From contig CAZZHQ010000050.1 in NCBI GenBank assembly GCA_964654015.1, positions 1-16,191 on the forward strand: a stretch of DNA of 16,191 nt. The letters run 5' to 3'. The notes under the pieces are model-generated. The model was given only the letters and a program-made list of their open reading frames with translations. It was not told the origin of the DNA and made no database searches. The stretch comes from JAUUZT01 sp964654015 (lineage in GTDB: Bacteria > Chloroflexota > Dehalococcoidia > GIF9 > AB-539-J10). Made by a program: the position numbers and the translations under genes. Positions 1-5,624 of this stretch are shown one piece after another. The number at the start of each line of letters is the position of its first letter. The first letter of the stretch is position 1.

Positions 1-236
1 CTTACCTGTCCACTACCCAATACTAATACTACCACCCCAATTCCTAAAAATACTCTCCTCACCGTAAAGTTTCCACCATCAACCCCTTTTTTGATCCCAA
101 GTACTATACCCTGAAAGTGCTGGATACGTTCCTTATCACCTTCAATAGTCCTCAGTCCAACCTTGACAATATCACCCGGTGATATTTCAGGGATTTGTGC
201 GTTTACTCTAGGTTCAGCAACTCTTCTGATATCCAT
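1..236 (-). CDS. rplS: Ribosomal protein L19, 3' end off the window (partial)
   Basis: Structural protein of the 50S subunit at the 30S interface. The visible 78 residues start MDIRRVAEPRVNAQIPEISP and carry L19 features: PGDIVKVGLRTIEGDKERIQ, HFQGIVLGIKKG and FTVRRV. The ATG at 236-234 has a good upstream GAGGAG (minus strand, about 239-246). It lies inside the end of trmD, so the two genes overlap by 34 bases and are probably translationally coupled. L19 is usually about 110-120 residues, so roughly a third is missing beyond base 1. Oddity: after FLGIGV the protein reads VVLVLGSGQV, where the family normally has a charged and aromatic ERxFPLHSP-type segment. The plus strand is almost free of G over bases 1-60. 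This may be poor sequence at an assembly edge. The family call is sure; the terminal 20 codons are not. Confidence 0.85.
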   Translation of the reverse strand, partial: MDIRRVAEPRVNAQIPEISPGDIVKVGLRTIEGDKERIQHFQGIVLGIKKGVDGGNFTVRRVFLGIGVVVLVLGSGQV

Positions 237-943
237 TTTTTCTCCTCGTCCGTAACGGTTAATTTACTTAATAGGTCAGGCCGTCGCCGCACCGTCCGCA
301 AGATGGACTGTCGCCGTCTCCAGCGTGCTATTTCACTGTGGTTTCCCGACAACAAAACTGGTGGTACTGACCAACCTTTGTACTCTTGTGGTCTAGTATA
401 TTGAGGATACTCCAGGAGTCCATCATAATGCGAGTCACTGCTTGCCGACATCTGCGATCCGAGCACTCCTGGTATAAGCCTCACTACCCCATCAACCAAC
501 ACCGTAGCAGCAATCTCACCAGCACTGAGTACATAATCGCCAATACTAATCTCGTCAGTAGCCAGATGCTCCCTGATCCTCTCATCTAAACCTTCATAGT
601 GACCACAGATTATCATAAAATGATGATGGCTGGCTAGTTCCTTAAGCACCTGCTGATTAAGAAGTCGACCTTGCGGAGTAAGCAAAACAACAGGAACTTC
701 CTGAGCATTGGTCTGCTCCTTTACTGTCTGTACCGCCTCGAATACAGGTTCAGGTTTAAGCACCATTCCAGGTCCTGCTCCATAAGAATAATCATCTACC
801 GTGTGATGTTTATCCTTAGCGTAGTCCCGAATATTATGCGTTGTGATATTGACCATACCACGCTCTATTGCTCGCTTAATAATGCTCTGATTTAAGGGAG
901 AACTTAGTATTTCAGGAAAGAGACAAAAAATATCAATACGCAT
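203..943 (-). CDS. trmD: tRNA (guanine-N1)-methyltransferase TrmD
   Basis: Methylates G37 next to the anticodon of tRNAs, which prevents +1 frameshifting; it is an SPOUT methyltransferase that works as a dimer in the cytoplasm. The 246-residue length is normal. Visible family motifs are YGAGPGMVLKPEP (residues 54-66), VVLLTPQGRLLNQ (85-97), IICGHYEGLDERI (111-123) and EISIGDYVLSAGE (131-143), which form the trefoil-knot SAM site. HYDGLLEYPQYTRP (172-185) contains the likely catalytic Asp174. It is followed by WSVPPVLLSGNH. One small deviation is YGAGPGM where YGGGPGM is common. No clear Shine-Dalgarno precedes the ATG at 943. The gene is transcribed away from mraZ and overlaps rplS by 34 bases at its 3' end, the standard trmD-rplS pairing. 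Confidence 0.97.
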   Translation of the reverse strand: MRIDIFCLFPEILSSPLNQSIIKRAIERGMVNITTHNIRDYAKDKHHTVDDYSYGAGPGMVLKPEPVFEAVQTVKEQTNAQEVPVVLLTPQGRLLNQQVLKELASHHHFMIICGHYEGLDERIREHLATDEISIGDYVLSAGEIAATVLVDGVVRLIPGVLGSQMSASSDSHYDGLLEYPQYTRPQEYKGWSVPPVLLSGNHSEIARWRRRQSILRTVRRRPDLLSKLTVTDEEKKWISEELLNLE

Positions 944-974
944 CGGGCAGTTCCCAGGACTATTTTCCTAAATG

Positions 975-997
975 TAATCTTATCATATTTAAGATTA
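975..997. repeat. 8-bp inverted repeat between trmD and mraZ
   Basis: TAATCTTA (975-982) and TAAGATTA (990-997) are perfect reverse complements separated by 7 bases. The right arm overlaps a possible minus-strand -10 for trmD (GATAAT, plus-strand 994-999). That -10 pairs with TTGGCC (plus-strand 1018-1023) at 18 bases. It could be an operator for trmD-rplS, a weak hairpin in their leader, or chance in AT-rich DNA. Confidence 0.3.
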
Positions 998-1029
998 TCA
1001 GGAAAATTTTGCGTAAAGGCCAAAAATAC

Positions 1030-1058
1030 TTGACAAATTTTGCAATAGCTTTTATTGT
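1030..1058 (+). promoter_or_regulatory. Sigma-70-type promoter for the mraZ-ftsZ cluster
   Basis: A perfect -35 TTGACA (1030-1035), a 17-base spacer and a -10-like TATTGT (1053-1058) lie upstream of mraZ. The predicted transcript would start near 1065, giving a leader of about 58 bases that contains the GGGAATA repeats. A second hexamer, TATAAC (1058-1063), is closer to consensus but sits 22 bases from the -35. Seen directly; promoter activity is inferred. Confidence 0.65.
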
Positions 1059-1069
1059 ATAACATGGTT

Positions 1070-1119
1070 GTGGTGAAAAGTGGGGAATAAGGGAATATAG
1101 TACTAAAAAGTAGGGAATA
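1070..1119 (+). promoter_or_regulatory. Repeated G-rich boxes, candidate MraZ operator
   Basis: The mraZ leader carries GTGG at 1070 and 1080 (10-bp period), a near-identical pair AAAAGTGGGGAATA (1076-1089) and AAAAGTAGGGAATA (1106-1119, 30 bp later), and a third GGGAATA at 1091-1097. MraZ proteins are known to repress their own operon by binding short G-rich direct repeats at about 10-bp spacing downstream of the promoter (TGGGN type in E. coli). The placement just after the predicted start site fits that model. Binding is inferred. Confidence 0.55.
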
Positions 1120-1122
1120 TAT

Positions 1123-1545
1123 ATGTTCTTTGGAGAGTATAGTTATAAAGTTGACGAAAAAGGAAGGGCTCCCCTGCCTCCAAAATTCAGACGTGACATG
1201 AGGGATACCGTGGTATTAAGCAGAGGAGTCGAAAAATGTATTGTTGCTTACTCTCTGGCCGAATGGACAAAAGTGGCTGAGAGCTTATCCTCTAAGGCAA
1301 TGGGGCCTGCCAGTTCAAGAAGAATAAATCGTTCAATTTTTGGCTCTGCCTTCAGTGTCTCTTTTGATAAACAGGGGAGAGTAATATTGCCTCCAACCTT
1401 ACGTGAGTATGCTGAAATCAAGGATGGGGTAATTGTTGTAGGAGTGAACAATTCCGTTGAACTATGGGATTCTGAATTGTGGGAAGCTGAAAAGCAGAAA
1501 TCTAATGAACAGGTATCCCAGATGATAGAAAGCTCGGAGGCGTAA
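1123..1545 (+). CDS. mraZ: Transcriptional regulator MraZ
   Basis: DNA-binding regulator that opens the division cluster and usually represses its own operon. The 140 residues contain the two SpoVT/AbrB-like MraZ repeats. The first (about residues 3-50) begins MFFGEYSYKVDEKGRAPLPP, and the second (about 73-115) contains SVSFDKQGRVILPPTLREYA; the DxxGRxxLPP cores match the family. The C-terminal tail is charged (EKQKSNEQ). The start codon follows AGGG (1112-1115) at about 7 bases, a weak ribosome site. Its stop overlaps the rsmH start by one base (TAATG), so the two are coupled. The G-rich repeats just upstream are its likely target. Confidence 0.95.
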   Translation: MFFGEYSYKVDEKGRAPLPPKFRRDMRDTVVLSRGVEKCIVAYSLAEWTKVAESLSSKAMGPASSRRINRSIFGSAFSVSFDKQGRVILPPTLREYAEIKDGVIVVGVNNSVELWDSELWEAEKQKSNEQVSQMIESSEA

Positions 1546-2498
1546 TGGCAAGCACAGCTGTACCGGTACCCAGTCATATTCCTGTTTTAACCAAAGAGGT
1601 TATGGAAGGATTGCAAGTCCATGCTACTGGGTCGTACATAGACTGTACAATAGGCTTGGGAGGACATGCAGAAGCCATCTTGGGGAACATTTTACCCGGA
1701 GGAAAGCTTCTGGGTATTGACGCTGATCCTGAAATTCTTAATATCACTCGAGAAAAACTGAGCAGCTATGGGCAAGCAGTAACCCTTATAAACGACAATT
1801 TCAGTAATCTCGAGGCCATCTGCTGCAAGAACAATTTCCAGCCAGTAGATGGAATTCTATTTGACCTTGGTGTTTCGTCCTGGCAACTAAATTCAGCTCA
1901 ACGCGGTTTCAGTTTTCAGAATGAAGCTCCACTCGACATGAGATTTACACAAGTGCAGGGGCCAACAGCTGCAGAAATCGTTAATACATACTCAGAACAA
2001 GAGCTTGTTCGCGTTATCAAGCAATACGGGGAGGAAAGGCACTGCCGTCGAATAGCCAGCCTGATAATAGATAACCGTCCAATTAATACCACTTCTGAAC
2101 TTGCCCGGCTGGTAAGACAAGCTATTGGATACAGGCAAGGTAAGATCAACCCCGCTACCAAGACTTTCATGGCACTTCGCATCGCCGTCAATCATGAACT
2201 TGAGAATCTGAAAATAGCCTTGGACCAGGTTATTAAACTTCTCCGTTTTAAGGGTAGATTAGTTGTCATTAGCTATCACTCACTGGAAGACCGGATTGTT
2301 AAGCAATTCATGAAACTTGAAGCCACTGATTGTATATGTCCTCCTGAGGCAATAGTGTGCCGCTGCGGACATACTGCCAGCTTAAAGTTAATATCAAAAA
2401 AGGTAATCAAACCCAGTTCGTTGGAAATAGAAGATAACCCACGTAGTCGTAGTGGGAAAATGAGAGTGGCTGAGCGACTTAGCCAGGACGAAAAATAA
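1545..2498 (+). CDS. rsmH: 16S rRNA (cytosine-N4)-methyltransferase RsmH (MraW)
   Basis: Uses SAM to methylate N4 of C1402 in 16S rRNA, tuning the ribosomal P site. The length of 317 residues is typical. Motifs run in order: SHIPVLTKEVMEGL (10-23), the SAM loop DCTIGLGGHAEAIL (33-46), GIDADPEIL (57-65), FDLGVSSWQLNSAQRGFSF (106-124), PLDMRF (129-134), NPATKTFMALRIAVNHEL (202-219) and LVVISYHSLEDRIVKQFM (239-256). A cysteine group C263, C265, C272, C274 followed by GHTASLKLISKKVIKPS near the C-terminus is also usual. The ATG overlaps the mraZ stop by one base. No peptidoglycan genes follow; ftsA starts 21 bases after the stop, with its own strong ribosome site. Confidence 0.97.
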   Translation: MASTAVPVPSHIPVLTKEVMEGLQVHATGSYIDCTIGLGGHAEAILGNILPGGKLLGIDADPEILNITREKLSSYGQAVTLINDNFSNLEAICCKNNFQPVDGILFDLGVSSWQLNSAQRGFSFQNEAPLDMRFTQVQGPTAAEIVNTYSEQELVRVIKQYGEERHCRRIASLIIDNRPINTTSELARLVRQAIGYRQGKINPATKTFMALRIAVNHELENLKIALDQVIKLLRFKGRLVVISYHSLEDRIVKQFMKLEATDCICPPEAIVCRCGHTASLKLISKKVIKPSSLEIEDNPRSRSGKMRVAERLSQDEK

Positions 2499-2519
2499 TA
2501 ATCTATAAGGAGGTTGGAA

Positions 2520-3740
2520 ATGGTACACAAAATTGTTTCAGCTATTGATGTAGGCACAACCAAAATAGCTACTATCGTGGCTGACATAAATCCACAAGGC
2601 AGCATTGAAGTTCTGGGGGTTGGGGTTGTTCCCAGTCATGGCTTACATAAAGGCATTGTAGTCAATATGGATGAAGCCAAGGCGTCTATTGCCAGTTCAA
2701 TTAAAGAAGCCCAAACAATCAGTGGTGTAAGGATTGATTCCGCTTATGTGGGAGTTACCGGCAGACATGTCAGCAGTGTTAACAACCACGGAGTTGTAGC
2801 CATTCCTCGCAATGACCGACTGGTTCGCTCTCGTGACCTCAAGAGAGTATTGTCTGCTGCCCGTAATTTACCTGTTCCTGAAGGAAAGAGACTTCTCCAT
2901 GCCATTCCTCGCTTCTATACTCTGGATGGTGAAGAGAGAGTAAAAGAACCAGTGGGAATGCACGGCAACAGGCTGGATGTGGAAACTCATATAATCACCG
3001 CATCAGTATCCTCAGTGCAAAACCTGGTTAAATGCATACGTAGTGCTGGAATAGAGGTTGATGATTTAATTCTGGAACCTCTAGCCAGCAGCGAGGCCGT
3101 GTTAACCCAACAAGAGAGAGAAGGCGGGGTAGTCATGGTTGACATCGGTGGAGGAACCACCGATATAGCTGTATTCAGGCAGGGGAACATCTTCCACACC
3201 GCAATCATTCCTGTGGCTGGCTATCAAATCACCAGCGACATCGCCATAGGTTTAGGTCTGCCTTTTAACATAGCTGAGCGAATGAAAAAGGCATACGGGA
3301 ATGTAACTCCGGGAATGGATATCAACAAGGAAGCTACTGTATCAGGGATAGAAAATGGCCATAGCGCTTCCTATCGTGACCTTTGTGACATCGTGCGCTC
3401 CCGTATGGAGGAGTTATTTGAACTCATACTTCTAGAGTTACCATCCACAGACTGTCGAACCCTTGCACCCTATGGTCTGGTATTAACCGGTGGCACGGCT
3501 AATTTAGAAGGGCTCGATGAGTTAGGAAAAGCCAAGCTGGGGATTCCAGTAAGAAGGGGACGTCCTTTAAGTGCAGGAATCCATGGCATCACTGATATCC
3601 TCAACGATACTGCCTACGCCACTACTGTAGGTTTAATCTTATGGCAATCAAATAATAGGGAAAAGTCAGCATGGAAAGTAAAAAGAGGTGGCGTTTTTGG
3701 GGGACTTAGCAATTTGATGAGGAAATTGTTCCATATCTAA
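2520..3740 (+). CDS. ftsA: Cell division protein FtsA
   Basis: Actin-like ATPase that tethers FtsZ to the membrane and recruits the rest of the divisome. I place the start at the ATG at 2520 (406 residues), not the in-frame TTG at 2514, because AAGGAGG (2507-2513) is 6 bases upstream of the ATG. Actin-fold motifs are SAIDVGTTKIATIV (phosphate 1, residues 7-20), VVMVDIGGGTTDIAVFRQG (phosphate 2, 204-222) and YGLVLTGGTANLEGL (adenosine, 318-332). The 1C subdomain typical of FtsA falls between about 83 and 160. The C-terminus GVFGGLSNLMRKLFHI (391-406) looks like the amphipathic membrane-targeting helix. It follows rsmH directly and precedes ftsZ by 48 bases. FtsA normally meets FtsI, FtsN and similar partners; none is encoded nearby. 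Confidence 0.96.
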   Translation: MVHKIVSAIDVGTTKIATIVADINPQGSIEVLGVGVVPSHGLHKGIVVNMDEAKASIASSIKEAQTISGVRIDSAYVGVTGRHVSSVNNHGVVAIPRNDRLVRSRDLKRVLSAARNLPVPEGKRLLHAIPRFYTLDGEERVKEPVGMHGNRLDVETHIITASVSSVQNLVKCIRSAGIEVDDLILEPLASSEAVLTQQEREGGVVMVDIGGGTTDIAVFRQGNIFHTAIIPVAGYQITSDIAIGLGLPFNIAERMKKAYGNVTPGMDINKEATVSGIENGHSASYRDLCDIVRSRMEELFELILLELPSTDCRTLAPYGLVLTGGTANLEGLDELGKAKLGIPVRRGRPLSAGIHGITDILNDTAYATTVGLILWQSNNREKSAWKVKRGGVFGGLSNLMRKLFHI

Positions 3741-3788
3741 GAGATAATGAAATAAGGCATCTTGTAATTTTAGAAAGGAGGTAATAAC

Positions 3789-4925
3789 ATGGCAAAATCG
3801 ATTTCTTCTCCAATTCCAGCGAAAATCAAAGCTATAGGTATTGGTGGGGGCGGATGTAATGCTATCAATCGCATGGTTCATCAGGGAGTTACCGGTGTTG
3901 ATTTCATAGCTATGAATACTGACGCCCAAGCACTAGCGTTATCCGATGCGCCTACTCGCATCCAATTAGGAGAAAAACTGACCAGGGGACTCGGTGTAGG
4001 AGGCCATCACGATATGGGTAAGAAGGCAGCCGAGGAAAGTCGCCAAATAATTGAGGAGCTCGTCGAAGGGTCTGACATGGTATTCATAAATGCAGGTATG
4101 GGAGGTGGCACCGGCACCGGTGGCATTCCCGTAGTAGCTGAGATTGCCAAGGCCACAGGTGCTCTCACCATTGGAGTTGTTACCAAACCCTTCACTTTCG
4201 AAGGTGGACATCGTACACAGGTAGCTGAGGAAGGCATACTTAATCTTACTTCTAAAGTAGATACCCTCATCATCATCCCCAATGATCGTCTGTTGCATCT
4301 ATGCGATGCCAAAACAAGTGTTGATAGCGCTTTCAAAAAGGCGGACGATGCTTTGATGTTGGGAGTTCAATCTATCTCAGAGGTTGTCACTGTTCCCGGG
4401 TTGATTAACCTCGATTTTGCAGACATCAAGTCTGTAATGAAGGACGCTGGTCCAGCATGGATGTCTGTTGGAATAGGAAGCGGACAAAACCGTGCTGCCG
4501 AAGCGGCCAGAGCTGCATTGGCAAGCCCATTGCTGGATGTCTCTATAAAAGGATCTACCGGTATTGTCTTTAACATCACCGGTGGTCCCAGCCTGACCCT
4601 TTTCGAGTGCAATGAAGCAGCCGAAGTCATTAGTCAGGCAGTCGACCCGAGTGCCAATATCATCTTTGGTGTTGTCAACGATCCGGAAATGCCAGACAGT
4701 GAAATTAAGATTACTGTTATCGCCACAGGTTTTGGTGGTCAGCGAGGCCAGGTAGTTAGCCGTGAGGAGCTTCGCCGTCTAATAACAGGCGGGGGTGAAG
4801 CATTGGATGTTCCTTCATTCCTACGACGTACCCATCGTCAGTCCAGCAGCTTAATGGATGAGGTCGGCAAAGAAGGTATGAGGCTTACTTCTCAGCCACT
4901 GCAACCAAAAACAACTAGGTTCTAA
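3789..4925 (+). CDS. ftsZ: Cell division GTPase FtsZ
   Basis: Tubulin-like GTPase that polymerises into the cytokinetic ring. The start has an excellent AAAGGAGG (3774-3781), 7 bases upstream of ATG. Motifs are IKAIGIGGGGCNAINRM (13-29), the tubulin signature NAGMGGGTGTGG (101-112), IIPNDRLL (162-169) and the T7 loop NLDFADIKSVMKDAGPAWMSVGIG (207-230), whose Asp residues complete the GTPase site of the next subunit. Length is 378. LDVPSFLRR (339-347) resembles the conserved C-terminal peptide that binds FtsA, but about 30 residues follow it and there is no long linker. Small deviations are GGHHDMG for the usual GGNPxxG and GGHRTQVAEEG. From memory, some Dehalococcoidia carry two ftsZ genes; only this one is visible. 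Confidence 0.97.
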   Translation: MAKSISSPIPAKIKAIGIGGGGCNAINRMVHQGVTGVDFIAMNTDAQALALSDAPTRIQLGEKLTRGLGVGGHHDMGKKAAEESRQIIEELVEGSDMVFINAGMGGGTGTGGIPVVAEIAKATGALTIGVVTKPFTFEGGHRTQVAEEGILNLTSKVDTLIIIPNDRLLHLCDAKTSVDSAFKKADDALMLGVQSISEVVTVPGLINLDFADIKSVMKDAGPAWMSVGIGSGQNRAAEAARAALASPLLDVSIKGSTGIVFNITGGPSLTLFECNEAAEVISQAVDPSANIIFGVVNDPEMPDSEIKITVIATGFGGQRGQVVSREELRRLITGGGEALDVPSFLRRTHRQSSSLMDEVGKEGMRLTSQPLQPKTTRF

Positions 4926-5003
4926 GATAACAGCATAATTGGGTAAAATAATTAAGTTTAAGATTTATTAAATACCTTGAGAATTGAATAAGGCGACGCA
5001 GGA

Positions 5004-5062
5004 TCACTATATATTCTCCTGGTCATTATGTTTTTGACTTTTACTACATCTTGTAGTATCGT
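5004..5062 (+). promoter_or_regulatory. nrdR-nrdJ promoter with palindromic operator candidate
   Basis: TTGACT (5034-5039), a 17-base spacer and TATCGT (5057-5062) form a promoter 29 bases before the nrdR ATG. The spacer holds a perfect palindrome, TACTACA (5042-5048), TCT, TGTAGTA (5052-5058), so a bound protein would block RNA polymerase. Upstream, TCACTATATATTCTCC (5004-5019) matches the left half of the published NrdR box (ACACTATATATAGTGT type) but not its right half. Autoregulation by NrdR is plausible. The palindrome's ACTA-TAGT half-sites are spaced wider than in a standard NrdR box, so another repressor is possible. Confidence 0.5.
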
Positions 5063-5091
5063 CATAAATAAACACAAGTTTTAGGGTGGCC

Positions 5092-5622
5092 ATGAAGTGT
5101 TCATATTGTGGTGAAGCAGATTCACGTGTAGTAGATTCGCGGCATATCGGTGATGGCATAAGGCGTCGAAGACAGTGTCTGAGCTGTGGTGCCCGTTTCA
5201 CTACATATGAGCGTGTAGATTTAGGCGGCATTTTCGTGGTTAAAAAGGATGGCCGCCGTGAAAAATATAATCGAGATAAGCTTTCCTCCGGAATTCTTAA
5301 GGCTTGTGAAAAGCGGCCCTTGCCAATAGGCGCAATTGAAAAGGTAATCGATACCATCGAAGCCGAGCTTTACCACGCGGGTAAGACTGAAACTACCAGC
5401 TCTCTGATCGGCGATTTAGTTATGCAAAGGCTGAAACATCTGGACCACATAGCATATATCCGCTTTGCCAGTATATATCGAGAATTTTCAGACATCGACA
5501 CGCTTAAAGAAGTTGTTGACACATTAGCACAAGGGGAAGCATCCCTCTCAATAGCAGGTCAGTCATCTCAGCATCGTTCAGCAAAGACAGATTCCCTCCC
5601 TTCAATTACAGGAGAAAACTGA
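5092..5622 (+). CDS. nrdR: Transcriptional repressor NrdR
   Basis: ATP/dATP-sensing repressor of ribonucleotide reductase genes. I prefer the ATG at 5092 (176 residues), because NrdR proteins begin MKCPxC and this one reads MKCSYCGEADSRVVDSR; an in-frame GTG lies six bases upstream. The zinc ribbon has CSYC (C3, C6) and CLSCGARFTTYERV (C31, C34). An ATP-cone follows (about 45-135): VVKKDGRREKYNRDKLSSGILKACEKRP, then later HIAYIRFASIYREFSDIDTL. It is slightly longer than the usual 150-160 residues because of a polar tail after about 150. The ribosome site is AGGGTGG (5083-5089), unusually close. It ends two bases before the nrdJ start, so repressor and target enzyme share one transcript. Confidence 0.95.
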   Translation: MKCSYCGEADSRVVDSRHIGDGIRRRRQCLSCGARFTTYERVDLGGIFVVKKDGRREKYNRDKLSSGILKACEKRPLPIGAIEKVIDTIEAELYHAGKTETTSSLIGDLVMQRLKHLDHIAYIRFASIYREFSDIDTLKEVVDTLAQGEASLSIAGQSSQHRSAKTDSLPSITGEN

Positions 5623-5624
5623 CA

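Noticed and set aside
2514..2519. TTG at 2514 as the ftsA start
   Set aside because: It directly abuts the AAGGAGG, leaving no spacing; the ATG at 2520 is correctly spaced and gives the usual FtsA N-terminus.
5086..5091. GTG at 5086 as the nrdR start
   Set aside because: It adds two residues before the invariant MKCxYC opening of NrdR, and it overlaps the likely ribosome site.
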